DNA from: Chaetoderma sp. LZ-2023a
Lineage: Eukaryota; Mollusca; Caudofoveata; Chaetodermatida; Chaetodermatidae
Length of the DNA: 64,000 bases
Assembly: GCA_034401795.1 (NCBI GenBank)
Contig: CM067366.1
Span: 79,227,470 to 79,291,469, forward strand
Direction: 5' to 3'
This document shows, one piece after another, positions 32,283 to 43,886 of this stretch. The notes under the pieces are model-generated. The model had not been told where the DNA came from. It saw only the letters and a program-made list of their open reading frames with translations, and searched no databases. How positions within the stretch are numbered: the stretch's first letter is position 1; each line of letters starts with the position of its first letter. The position numbers and the translations under genes were made by a program.

Positions 32283-33790
32283 AAGCAGAAAATTACTGGC
32301 CCATCTCACTCACCTGTATCTGCTGCAAGTTAATGGAGTACATCATCACTAGCCATATAACGAATGAACCATGCTGATTGTCACACTATTTTATATCTGC
32401 TAGTATGGATTCCGCAGTAAAAGATCATGTGACACCCAACTTGTAGAATTCATAAATGACAAAGAATATGAGCACATGAAACCAAACAGAGATACTGGTA
32501 ATGAACTTCTCCAAGGTATTTGACACGGTCAGTCACAGCCTACTTTCCCATAAACTAGATCACAATGGTCTACGTGGAAAAGTCAACACATAGATTATGA
32601 ACATCCTATCAGCCAGATCCCAAGCAGTTGTCATGGATGGTGAAGCATCTAACTACATCAGTGTAGAATCTGGTCTGCCCCAGGTATCAGTCCTCGGGCC
32701 GAGTCTATTTGTTTTCTATATTCACGACATGCCGGAAGGACTCGAGTCAACTGTCCAACTATTCGCAGATGACACCATCGCATATCTACCAATCTCATTA
32801 CAAGTGGACAAGATTTCTCTGCAAAATGAACTCGACAAACTGGTATTATTGCAGAAAAAAATGGAAAATGGCATTTCATGCAGAACAGTGCTATATCCTA
32901 ATGTATGTATGTATGATTACTGTATTCTGCGGCTGTAGTAGTAGAAACATCCTACAGCTACAATCAGTCCTTCTTCACTTTTGCCCACTGTGTCTTGTCC
33001 TCAGCCAAAATCCTTAGCTTCCTCAGGTCGATTCTTGACTTGAGTGTACCTAATCCTGCTTTCTTGAGGTCACCTCGTGGAACGCTTAGCAGATTTATCG
33101 AATGACGTCCTCTCCTGGCTCTGTATTTGTTGGCTCCGAGTAGGGCGAATTCCAAGGCTCTCTGTGCTGGTGTGTCTTCTGACATCCTTAGCACATGGCC
33201 AAACGTCCTAATCATCAGCAAAAAAGCAAACATCCTATGTAATAACTATATGCTACATGACCACACACTAAAATTACTACAGAGCGTGAAATAACTGGGT
33301 TGCCATATAACATCTGATATGTGGTGGGGTAAACACATAAATAACATCTGCAACAATGCCAACCATATCATCAGATTTCGATGCATACAAAACTCTAGTA
33401 AGACCAATTGTTGAATATGCCAGTCCAGTCTGGAATCCATATAATCAGAAATATATCAACTGACTTTAAATGGCACCGTGATGTGGAGCAAGATGTGTTA
33501 GTAGCAGCCATGCTGGACCACCTGCACTGGAGATCCTTCAAAATGAGAAGTAACACACGACTAGCCTTACTTTGCAAATTGCCAATGATAAAGCTACAAA
33601 ATTCCACTAGGCTCGAACGATCATTGGACAGAATCCCTTTTCCCTCGCATCATCCGGGAGTGGAGCGCTCTGCCACCTGGAACAGTGTCAGACACAACTC
33701 TTGAAGCCTTCTAGGCCCAAGCGTTGTCATGAAACTAAATTGACACTCAGTTTTAATCTGTTTTTAATCCTGTTTTAACGCTATGCACAC
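32283..33790 (+). mobile_element. CR1/Jockey-type LINE, 5'-truncated relic
   Basis: The reverse-transcriptase order can be followed: YWPISLTCICCKLMEYIIT, then a stretch like AFDTVSHSLL, then the long open part 32597-32938 with SGLPQVSVLGPSLFVFYIHD and LFADDTIAYLPIS (the ADD active site). After an insertion comes the C-terminal region with MLDHLHWRSFKMRSNTRLAL. The frame shifts several times, so it is inactive. It begins abruptly at 32283 within the Gypsy integrase region, as expected for a truncated LINE insertion. Confidence 0.8.
32955..33227 (-). mobile_element. LINE fragment nested in a LINE, with target duplication
   Basis: The minus-strand ORF reads RTFGHVLRMSEDTPAQRALE and KTQWAKVKKD, typical of the region after the RT domain in LINEs. 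It is flanked on both sides by AAACATCCTA (32945-32954 and 33228-33237), a 10-base target-site duplication. Confidence 0.75.
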
Positions 33791-34230
33791 ACAAATGGCA
33801 AAATAATCAACACCTTGATGGTGGCCATTAACCGACAGAAGCAGAAGCTGCATATTTTCATCAAAACATAATATTTTATTGTAACCATTTTTGACCACTG
33901 CTCATATTTACATCCACTTGTAATCGCCAATACTTGCATTCCCTTGTAGACAGCATACAGTTAAGTACTTTCCTTGTCACTGTTTCTTAATTACAAGGCG
34001 CATAGGCCACTGTTCTGCTGCTTCTTATATGCTCAGTTATTTGTAAGGAGCTAAGCATGACACTTGAAGGTGGCTGTTGCATTTGCGCTAGCACTGTAAG
34101 CTAACCGCTGATAACAATTCCACTTAGCGTGGCGCCCATCCCCCCTAAGCTGCACTGATCATGGGTCTTTGACCTCTACTTGGATACATCGGTAGGACCA
34201 TTATACTCATAGATGGTGTTCTAGCTACTT

Positions 34231-35447
34231 GGCACGAGATGTGCTTGTCGAGGTTGTATCTGGTGTACTTTGGATATTTTCTCAGAGATCAGGCTTTTCG
34301 CCGACGATTGTGTATGTTGTATTACAATGTATGCTGCAGTGAAATTAATGACCCAAAGGACTGGATATGGGCCGCACTTGGTTGGGAATTGGTCTGGCAC
34401 TTTCGGGAGGTGGTCGGGTACACCGTGTTGTATGGTTCTGCGGTTCTAGACACGCTAAGGCTTCATCCAGCCTCTCCACTTCCATGCTATTCACCATATG
34501 TTCCACCCCACAGGAAGCATGGCTTGGGTCAGCCTCAGCTTCCGCTTGTGGTAACTCTATGGTGGGGGGCATAGCATGAAGTCGGTGGGAATGGGAAGAA
34601 ATCGGAGGAACAACTTCCCGGTCATTGCGGTGATGAACTCTCCTGGGGGTGGGCGGTTGGGTGGGGAGGGTGGTCTCCTCTTGACCCACGAATTGACATA
34701 TTTCCTTTTTGAAATTTAAACTGTTTATGTGGATCAAGAGTCAAAGGGTTAATAAGGAAGTGGTAAATGTAATGTCTGAATTTATAATTGTTTGTGTAGG
34801 TTCTGTCTTGTCTAATTTATATATACCTGTATATATGTGTGTAAGGTGTCCGCCCTAACAATAGGCACTGCCTTATGCGGGCAACCTGGTATGATTCGTG
34901 AATACGTTTATCTTGGAATTATTGAATAAATAATCTTTAATCTTGTATCTTTACCTTTCTATTAACTTTCTGTTCGCTGTCTTTCACTGCTACTGCTTTC
35001 GTCTCTAGTATTCTCAGTCGCGTTTAGTTATTTAGCTTTGCACTCAGTGGGATAAGGTTTGCTGAATCTAAGTGATGTTTGTCTTGTTTACTTTTGCAGT
35101 CACTTATTTGCTTATGATACCTTTAACGTCATCGGCAGCGCTCCCACCGAAGTGGGAATTTAAACCGAAGATGAAGAAAACGTTTCCATGGTGAAAAATA
35201 TTAACGTTTTGCATAAACTTAAATTTTTTAGACGATTGCATCATTAGTTATTTTGCAATTCTTTCATTTCGAGAAATCTAGTTTGTATCGTAATCGAACT
35301 ATTTGTTATCACACATATGGCCAATAGTAATGTGTTGAATTATTGATAAAACCCCGGTTTTCGTTTCGTAAACAATCTTGTCTACAATGAAAGTCAAACT
35401 TCATTGGACTTGTGTAATGTAACCTGAATTAGTGTGCACAATCTGAC
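34231..35447. other. Region upstream of gene B
   Basis: Short open frames on both strands at 34239-34740 show no recognised family (the minus one is Pro/Glu-rich). Toward gene B, GGCCAATAG at 35319, a CCAAT-type box about 120 bases before the ATG, is the only promoter-like site. No TATA box is evident. Confidence 0.35.
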
Positions 35448-35518
35448 ATGGCTGAGAGAAAGTACGATCTTGCACTTGTACACACTGAATCAGCTAAAAA
35501 GATACAAACACAACCATG
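35448..35518 (+). CDS. Gene B exon 1 (start exon)
   Basis: The ATG in TCTGACATGG (G at +4) opens MAERKYDLALVHTESAKK and continues IQTQPW. The donor ACCATG|GTAAGT is close to consensus and leaves two bases (TG). With the first G of exon 2 these make Trp, giving the expected PWYKERL. The exon is 71 bases long, too short to be found by ORF length alone. An upstream untranslated exon is possible. Confidence 0.7.
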
Positions 35519-37011
35519 GTAAGTATCATCCAGTAGTGTTTTCGAGGGTCACTGATTATGATGGTAAATGAACTTTTATGCTAAGTCTACTAACAAAACT
35601 GTACATAGCAAAAGCAAAAACTACTAATTTTGGTGTCGGTGTGGCTAACCAGTTTAGCATTACCCTGATAACCAGGGAGACTACATCATAGTAAGTTGAA
35701 GGGTACACCCTTTTGACGTTCTCACTCGCACATCATTTATTTGACATCATCAAAGTGTGTGTATTTACATTTTTTACAGTTATTTTCACTGTTTATTTTG
35801 TTTCGCAAAAAAAGGTAAATCAATGCGAATTGGTAGATCTGCAGTAAACAGCACACAGTATAAACTAAGATCATCCTCTGAACCAGTCCAATCAGGAAAA
35901 AGATATAGGGCATAAGTGTGGTAATCGATGACAAGTTATCATTTGATGCACAAAAAAATGAAAAAATAAACAAGGGCAACTCTTTGATGGGGTTAATGGG
36001 TTAATGATGGATTTTCTACATTTACCAGGTTGATATTATTGTTGTCAGTCTGTCAAATTGCACAGATATGATGATTTTTAATACCAAGTTCGAAATGGGA
36101 GCAGAACATAGAGGCATTAGGCCTGCGTTCTGAATACTTAACTTAATCAGAACAACAATCATTACAATGGCGTAACCTACTGTCTCATATAGGGCTTCAC
36201 AGTATTCCAATAACGATATCGATATCACTATTCATAGCGGTATTTATCGATTATCGGTATTATTATTGTGGAAAATGTTGGACAAGTGTGGGGGCATTGT
36301 AAACCATGTTTTTTGTTCAATAAAACACTTAAGATCTTACTGCGTCTGATTTGTTCCCCAAAATTATGCTTTGAAAGCTGTGGGAAACCATCTCATCGGC
36401 AAATATCTACAATTCCCGTACATTTTGTTCTCAAATACACAAGTTGTGCAAGTTAACATATCATCTAAAGTATTAGATGATAGTATATCTTGCATAATTT
36501 GCGTATTTTAAAACAAATTTGTAAAGGATTTTAATAGTTTCCACAAGACGTAAAATGTTAAAATGGGCCGGAAGCCGGAACTCACCAATGGAAGTCAAAA
36601 TGAGGCTCATTAATATTAATCAGTTGAGATTGGGAACGGTCAATGGAGAATTGCTAATATTATCAGAATAGCTTATTGGGAAACTAAAGCTACCTTGACA
36701 TTATCGGCCAGCTGTCTATCTTCAAATGCTAAGCAGGGGGAAAGATCCATTCATAATAAAAGCGATTGAATTAGTGAAAGTTGACATCTACGCATCTACA
36801 TGTCAAGTCATCTGAAGTTTATAGATAAATAATTGAGGTTGAAATTAAAAAACAAATCAATGTTTCAATGAGTAAATCGCATTATTCAAGCGAACATATT
36901 CATTTAAAATCGCAATAATGATACAGAGATGATACGCTATGACTATTATGGTGGAAATTTAATCCTTTAGTGAGGATACCGGCCAAAACTGGTCTCCTTA
37001 GTTGGCTAGAG

Positions 37012-37075
37012 GAATGTCCATTTGCAGACCAAAAGAAGTCTAATTTTGAAAATGTACAACTGGAATGACTGGTCA
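37012..37075. mobile_element. Foldback MITE family B, half copy 13
   Basis: GAGGAATGTCCATTTGCAGA, then CCAAAAGAAG and TACAACTGGAATGACTGG. The right half is absent. Confidence 0.6.
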
Positions 37076-37342
37076 AATAATTGATAGTAAACCAAGATCA
37101 GGCAGGTGTATTTATATAAAATCGGACAAGATGAGGTAGGGTTTGAATGGCTTGGATCACGTTATTGGGAATAATCATGATCAATTATTAATTTTAGCAC
37201 ATGTGAATAAACTTGTTGATTTATGTGATTGATGTGGGCATCAAAGTGTGCCTATAATAAAAGGTGTGACTAATACTCACGGGTTTGAGGCTTTCAATTC
37301 AGTAATCACTTTTATTTACATTTTAAGAATAGAAGTAGCTGT

Positions 37343-37432
37343 TAAATATTTTGAAATAATTTTGACTGAAAACTGTTGCCGGTTTAGGCTGCAACGGTTA
37401 TCAGCAAGATCATTTTAAAAATATTCAATAGA
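37343..37432. mobile_element. Family A MITE, copy 3
   Basis: GTTAAATATTTTGAAATAAT then TTTGACTGAAAACTGTTGCC, answered by ATCATTTTAAAAATATTCAA. Inside the hAT-type element. Confidence 0.6.
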
Positions 37433-37889
37433 ATATTTCTTAGACCCTATATAGCCATAGCCAGGTGGTGGTATTTGACATGTAGTATTAAAATGGTTAT
37501 GACCCACGGTCACTGTTACTGATCGCCGCTAAACAGACTTCACTGGCGTATGTGTTTGGAATTATTGATTTTTCACAGCGGTTTTGTTTCGATTATAATA
37601 CAAAATCTTGCGAGATCTCAAGGCTACGAGATTTTGTGAAATCATATTTTTACATGTAAGTTGTCATCGGACTATGTTTTAATAATTATATTTGCAACAA
37701 AATAATGTCATACCGGTATTACACTATATATACACTATATATCGGTTTTTCGATTTTCATATAATCATATCGATATTTAAACTGGTACACTTGCGATATC
37801 GGTATTTGATGTTATATCTGTATATCGTGAAGCCCTAGTCTCATATTCTCGCGGCAATATGATTTTTTGCTATAAATAAAAACCAACGC

Positions 37890-37909
37890 GCCCCCCCCCC
37901 CCCCCCCCC
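37890..37909. repeat. Poly-C tract
   Basis: About 19 consecutive C. Confidence 0.95.
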
Positions 37910-38263
37910 ACCCGCTGTTTCCCATGGCGACACCGTAACCAGGAAGTCAAAGATGATTGCAAACAACTTTTTTCCACAAATTTCCTGCTTATATTTAGGG
38001 AGTAAAATAGAAAGCTATCATGTACAAAAAACTGTCAACATTATAATATAGGCTCATCAACCCTACTTCTTAAACTCATCACTAACTGACAAATATATAA
38101 TTAATAAAACTTCTAGCTGACTGAAACCCATCGTTTGCTAATTTGTTTATGTCGGTGACATCATCAAGCCCCAAGATCATTGACTCCGCCTCACTGTTGG
38201 ACGATTAAAGCGTATGAAAAAAATAAGGGTCGCCATTTATAATAAGCTCAGAAAGTCGCAACG

Positions 38264-38425
38264 TCATAATAATAATAATAATAATAATAGTAAAATCTTT
38301 ATTTATAGAGGGTAAAAACACGGTCAGCAATACAACTGCTCTTCCCCTCTAATAATAATAATAAAATCTTTATTTATAGAGGGTAAAAACATGGTCAACA
38401 ATACAACTGTTCTTCCCCGAGGCCC
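38264..38425 (-). mobile_element. LINE 3' tail, present twice in tandem
   Basis: On the minus strand, AGTTGTATTG.TGACC.TGTT, TTTACCCTCTATAAATAAAG and an ATT-rich tail occur twice in succession (about 38350-38425 and 38264-38349). Doubled 3' tails arise in CR1/L2-like LINE insertion. The body may be the fragment at 39127-39720. Confidence 0.6.
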
Positions 38426-39126
38426 TCAACTTATTTATAGAACTAATGTACAGATATATATACATAAATTATAAATTATATACAGGTGATATTTACAGCA
38501 TAGAGAAAATTTTTAATAACATTTGAAACCTATTTCATCCTGTATGTTAGATGTATAGTTAATCATTTTAATGTATATTGTATCTTTTATGTTCTGCTGC
38601 CTATCTTGAGAACATTTTGAGAGAACATTCATTGAAACGAGTGGCAGCAAGTAACCATTTTCAGTCAAATTGATTCTCAAGATAGATAGAAGAGAATTTT
38701 TCCTCCTGAAAAACATGTTTTAGACTGGAAATCAGGATGAAATGGTTCAGTAGAAATCACAATGAAGTATGTAAGATCAATCAATAATAGCCTTAATAAT
38801 TTCTAGATATGGTAGCGCATTGACCAGAACTCACAGTTGTAAAGCATTAAGGCAATAAACATGAAAAATGCCTAAAATTAAGACATGAATTGATGTGAAA
38901 ATGTGAAATAATATATGTAGCATCTGTATTAAATAAAATCCCACTCGCCACCTCGTGTCAAATTCATAACACTGGTCTAGTACGGTCTCATTTGAAACTC
39001 TCTAAAAGTCATTTCCAATGTGATCTTGCCAGTCCTGTGTGACACGAGGAAGACGGCATGCAATTTTCAATGTAAGATATAGGCACAACAGATAGATGTG
39101 AAAACGAGGACAGGTTTGTTGATTGA

Positions 39127-39720
39127 TTAGATTACTTTGCTACTTAGATGTGCATGGAGTTGGATCTTGAATAATGCCAATGATGGCATATCTCTAATAT
39201 GAACAGGTAGACTGTTCCAGATTTTTGTACCTGTACAGGCAAAACCATTTTTGTACAATTCAGTCCTTGATTTGGGTGGGTATAGGTTTGCTTTGGTTGT
39301 TGACTTAAGTTTACGATCATGGACATCTGATGTGTAGGTGAGAAGATTACGTAGGTATTGCGGAGTTTGATTGTCTAAGATCTTATAGACCATAGCTGCT
39401 GTACGAGCATCTGCGAGATCACAGAATGGTAGCCAGTTCAATTTATAAAAACAAGACCAAACTTGGTTTACTCATTTTAGTTTCTCCAAGAATAAGTCTT
39501 GCTGCTCTTTTTTTAAAGTTTATTTAATCTGTCAATATTGATTTTTGAACAAGTGTTCCATTCTGTTGTACAATAATTTAAGTGAGGAAGAATATATGCA
39601 TTGTAAAACATAATGCGACACTTTTGATTCATTAATTTGATATTGTTTCTCATAAAGGCTAACAAACCAGCTACCTTCCTACACAGATTATCTATATGTA
39701 CAATCCAGCTTACATGTACG
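39127..39720 (-). mobile_element. LINE reverse-transcriptase C-terminal relic
   Basis: The 104-residue frame (39441-39127) reads MNWLPFCDLADARTAAMVYK, LDNQTPQYLRNLLTYTSD and TGTKIWNSLPVHIRDM, the region after the RT domain of CR1/L2-like LINEs. Just upstream in another frame is MFYNAYILPHLNYCTTEWN, the preceding segment. It is therefore frameshifted and 5'-truncated. Confidence 0.75.
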
Positions 39721-39795
39721 GGATAATAACTACATACACAGCTGTCGGGGAAAAAAAAGGGGGCCCGACAGGCGTGCTGAAAGGGTGGGTCCTCA

Positions 39796-40416
39796 CCCTG
39801 CTAGGTTTATACCGGACGGCTCCATTGTGCGGAGATGGTGGATCCAGTGTAACTCCTTGGCCTTTCTTCACACTGTGGATTCCGGATCAGTCAGATCTGA
39901 GGAGAGCACTTGTATGATGCGAAAGCTCATGTACGCTCTGGTGTGGTTATTTTGGTTGAAATGTCTGGAGACTGGAGTGTCGTAGCTTTCTTTTTTGTGG
40001 AGATTGGTTATGGATCTCAGATGTTCCTGGATTCTGAGTTTGAAGGGTCTCAGGGTTTCTCCCACATATTGTTTGTGACAGAGTCTGCAATTGAGGAGAT
40101 AGACTACGTTGCGTGTTTCACAGTTGCCTATGATTTTGCATCTATAGGTCAAGTTGGTGTAGTTGCTTTTGAAGAAACGTGTTTTCTCCATACTATTACA
40201 TATCGTGCAGTTTCTTGTTGTGCATTGTGTGAGCGGATTCCGATGAGTGCGGGTCTCGTTTGTGTGGTCGGGTAGTTTGGCCCTGACCACATGGTCTTTG
40301 ATGGTTTTGTTTCTTCTGTAACCGAACAGGGGTTTCTCTTTGAAGGCGTCCCTGCATCTTTGGCTGGCTTGCAGGATTGGCCAATACTTATTGATTACTG
40401 TCATCAGGAATATGCC
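39796..40416 (-). pseudogene. Penelope-like element, GIY-YIG endonuclease end
   Basis: Penelope-like retroelements carry an RT followed by a GIY-YIG nuclease that nicks the target. The minus frame 40443-39868 has YWPILQASQRCRDAF, LFGYRRNKTIKDHVVRAKL, a Cys-rich TRNCTICN, then NVVYLLNCRLCHKQYVGETL (the GIY-YIG core) and PVSRHFNQNNH. An in-frame TGA at about 39868 is followed by RKAKELHWIHHLRTMEPSG, the usual end of the family, so the copy is broken. The RT part is missing: the sequence runs into the left end of the DIRS element near 40416. Confidence 0.82.
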
Positions 40417-42090
40417 TGTTCTCCTTCGATCAATACTCACCATTCTATTACTTCTGATATACAGCTGGCTCTGACAGCTGGCTCTAGGACTATATACTTA
40501 GAAAGCTTTACCGACTCCTGGAACCGGGTACTCGGCTCCAAACTGCCGAGTACCCATCTGCCATGAAGCTCATTCTTGTTTGCATAGCAACAAGAGAATA
40601 CATGCTTTTTGCAGTTGAAAAGTCTTAAGATTGTTTAAGCCTAAGTCTTTTTACTGTGATTAATTGTGATAGCTTGTGCGTTCTACTAAGGATATTTGGA
40701 TTAATATGGATGCCGCCGATGATAACCAGGTCGTATATTTCCATGTTATTCCATAGTTAAAAGACTTAGGTCTCTAAAATTTTGTCTGTGCCGCATGTTC
40801 CAATTTCTAACCCCAAAGAATCTGGGACGTGTGTTAACAACTAAATATGCCGGATGATCGCCTTCTTTAAGCCCCAACAGGCGATCGGCAGATATGAAAA
40901 TAGGTGTTAGCTACGGTGTTTTTTAACACAAATATCGGCTGACGTCGTTCTCCGTAAGATCCGAGCGGGTGACGTCACACCCGGGTGTTCTCCTTCGATC
41001 AATACTCACCATTCTGTTACTTCTGATATACAGCTGGCCCTGACAGCGGCTCTAGGATTATAGACTTAGAAAGCTTTACCGACTCCTGGGAACCGGGTAC
41101 TCGGCTCCCAACTGCCGAGTACCCGTTTACCATAGAGCTCATTCTTGTTTGCATAGCAACAAGAGCAATACATGCTTTCTGCATTGAGGATTTTAGTGTT
41201 TTTTGTGAAAGAAAATCTAAGTCTTTAATCTGTGATAGTTTGTGTGTTCGTGAAAGGATTAACTAAAGGATACTATGGAGAATACCACCGAAGATAACCA
41301 GGTTGTATCGTTCTTTATTATCCATAGTTAAAAGATTTAGGTCTCTAAATTTCGCTGTGTCGCATGTTCCAATTTCTGACCCCATAGAATCTGGGACGTG
41401 TGCTAACAATGATATATGCCAGACGATCGCCTTCTTTAACCCCCAACAGGCGATCGGCAGATATGAAAATAGGTGTTATGCTACGGTATTTCTAACACGA
41501 ATATCGGCTGACGTCGTTCTCCGTAGGATCCGAGCGGGTGACGTCACACCCGGTCGCTCGGATGTTTATGTGAAGAAAAATTTTTCATTAATTCGCGCAT
41601 CTTGTTCTAGGTGCTGCGTACTAAAAATGGTACCGGAAACTTTAGAATGATCAAGTTTACGTGCGATCACGATCGGTTTGCAATGATCGGTGGTTTCAAA
41701 ATTCTTGAGTAGATGCGTGGTCTGCGGTTTTACCGTGTGATACAGCAGTTTGTTATACATTTTGTTGTTTTCTTCACATATCGTGCTGCTTTCGTTAGGA
41801 GTATAATTTATATTGATTAGTAAATATACCCCGAATGCTATGCGATATGATTCCTGGAGCCGTTACACATCCTGGAGGATCTATTATGGGTGTGTTTAAT
41901 GCCCGCCTCGTTCTTGTCGTCATAGTCAATGCGATCGTTGTAACGTGGCGGGGTGGGGTGCGGGAGGGTTACAGTTAATTTATGAGTCAAATTATTTGAA
42001 AATTAATTGTCTGCCTTCCATCCGGGTCTTGTTCCGCTTGTTTATTGTAGGTTTGTGCTTATGTTATAGGCCAAGCCAGCCCCGCCATCA

Positions 42091-43787
42091 TGTGACGAAT
42101 GCCATAAGTTTGTCCGTGTCATGTTCAAGGACCATGTCTGTTTTAGGTGTTCCCTGTGTAATACTGATCATAGGTGTAATGTTTGTGCAGTGTGGTCCGT
42201 TGAGATGATGGTTAAGTTCCTTGCCAGAAGGACTTGGCAGGGTCTGACGCGGGGTCAGGCGGTCCGAGAGTAAATCGTGGAGCGCCCGGTTCGGCCGGTG
42301 CGGGTGCTCCACGTCCCCAGCTGGAGGTGGCGGAGATAGCACCGCCGGCGTGGTTTGGTCCGGCTGTGCAGGGTTTTTCTGCATAGCGTTCTGCCCACGC
42401 TGGTGTCGTCCCTGCTACCAAAGGTTGGGGGGCAGTTTCTCCCCATGCCTGCTACGGATCCTGTCCTCGGACAGGATTCTGGACTGGTTACCGAGGGGGC
42501 CGTTTCGTACGGCCCCCCTGGCAGTCCCGCCTGGCTTCGGCCAGACAGGTTTCTGTTTCTCTGCGGCCACCTCTGGGTGGTCCAGTAGCGGTGGCCGGTC
42601 CGTCAGGTGTGGGAGCCGTCCGCCAGGACGGTTCCACGGTTGACTCGTCTAGTGACGACTCTTCGGAGTCTGAAGACGAGGAGGAGAGGTTGCTGCGGCC
42701 CGTGAAGCCGCAGGTGGAGAATATGGAGGTTGATTCCGTCCTAGACGGAACCGGCCTCCATTTGTCTGGTTTGGCGCAAGCCAGGTCAGCGGCTCCGCCT
42801 GTGGCTGAGGCAAATCCGTTACCGTGCACCGGTTCCGTGCGGCTTGGTTTGGCACCAGCCGTCACGGGAACGGGTGTGCCGGGCCGGGCGTGGTACTCAC
42901 CTATCTCGCCTGGTCCGGCAGTCGGATGTGGGGTGCCGTTGGCGCCCGTGTCCGGCTATGGTTCCGCGACTGCTACGGGTCCGTACGGTTTTCCGTGCAG
43001 ACCTACCCCATGGACCGGAGTGTTTCATGGGGTGGCGGCGGAACCGTGTGGTACTGGAGTGCCTGGCGTGTCAGCCGTGGCTCCTTGCTGGGAGGCCGTG
43101 GCTGGCAGACCCGTGAGCACGTCAACGGGTGACGTGTTTGCGGGGGTGTCTTCATCGGAGGTAGATTGGTCAGATGCTCTGGCGTGGCTAGCCAGGGTTG
43201 ACCCGTCTGTGGTTTCGGCCACGGCCGATGAAGATGCGCCCCGTCCGTCGGTTGCGTCGATCAGGACGGGGATTTTGCCCGCGGCCTGGATCCAGTCAGT
43301 GGGACTGGATCCACGGTTCATAGAATGGTTGGATGCTATTTATAGCAAACAACTGATGACCAAGGGTCAGCTCCCTGCGGCCTCCAGGGAGGTGCGGGCA
43401 AGATGTCGTATTCCGCGGGGGGAATACGACAGGTATGGTGTAGTCCCGTCGGTCACGGAGGATGACCGATGGGTACTGGGCGTCCAGAGTGCCGAGGCGG
43501 GTCACCCCGGTCCGGCACTTGTGGACAAGTCTCAGGTACACCAGGAAGAAGTCCTGTCCCTATGCGATGAGGGTGTGAGGGCAGCGATGAGCGCTGTCAA
43601 CCACTCTTATCGTCTCCTTCAGCTACAGCTAGAGCTAGTGCGGCAAGCGCACGCACTAGGGCCTGTGGGGAAACCGCTAACGGGACAACCTTCAAAGGAG
43701 CAGAAGAAGCATAAGGGCAAGGCGAAAGCTAGGCCTGTTGCGACTTCTGCTTCAGCTGGGTTTTCAGAGCCGCCGCCGGCGAAGTAG
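42091..43787 (+). other. DIRS 1 ORF1 (gag-like) region
   Basis: The region begins with a Cys-rich motif (42091-42186, spacing C-X2-C-X12-C-X2-C-X2-C-X5-C-X2-C) and continues into a long acidic, Ser- and Pro-rich part. EVDWSDALAWLARVDPS matches DWSDACQWLVSVRP of DIRS 2. A Lys-rich end (KEQKKHKGKAKARP) follows. ORF1 proteins of DIRS elements are thought to package the RNA. The region is part of a broken element. Confidence 0.7.
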
Positions 43788-43886
43788 CCCAGGAAGGTTG
43801 TAGAGGCGCCTACCCTCCCCAATGTTGCTCCTGACCGCCCTAGGGCGGGAAGGGCAAGGGGAAGGGTAAGGGTAAGGCCTCAAAGG

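Larger units (their letters stand above)
26515..34230 (+). mobile_element. Gypsy-like LTR retrotransposon fossil, with later insertions
   Basis: A diverged direct repeat at about 26515-26710 and 34030-34230 (both with GTGGCTGTTGCA, CTGATAACAA and AGYGTGGCRSCCATCC) probably represents its terminal repeats. Between them, in Gypsy order, are a gag-type CCHC knuckle (27784-27825), a reverse-transcriptase piece (about 30865-31300, with SLRFCIDYCCLNKLSIKD and YWQVAMEE) and an integrase zinc-binding piece (about 32030-32280). It is badly broken, with many breaks, and clearly old. A multicopy unknown gene and LINEs have inserted into it. Confidence 0.65.
36190..37837. mobile_element. hAT-type non-autonomous element, 8-bp target duplication
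   Basis: Ends TAGGGCTTCAC and GTGAAGCCCTA are inverted repeats, and GTCTCATA is present immediately outside both (36182-36189 and 37838-37845), the 8-base duplication typical of hAT. The interior (1.65 kb) has ATATCGATATC/ATCGGTAT motifs near both ends and no transposase. It carries a half family B MITE (about 37012-37075) and a family A MITE (37343-37432), inserted later. It lies in intron 1 of gene B. Confidence 0.88.

Noticed and set aside
34239-34740. Protein-coding gene on either strand
   Set aside because: Overlapping frames on both strands without motif or splice signals; they probably arise from GC-rich sequence next to the Gypsy terminal repeat.
42824-43321. Overlapping ORFs on both strands in the DIRS ORF1 region
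   Set aside because: GC-rich sequence keeps alternative frames open; none has similarity except the ORF1 frame.
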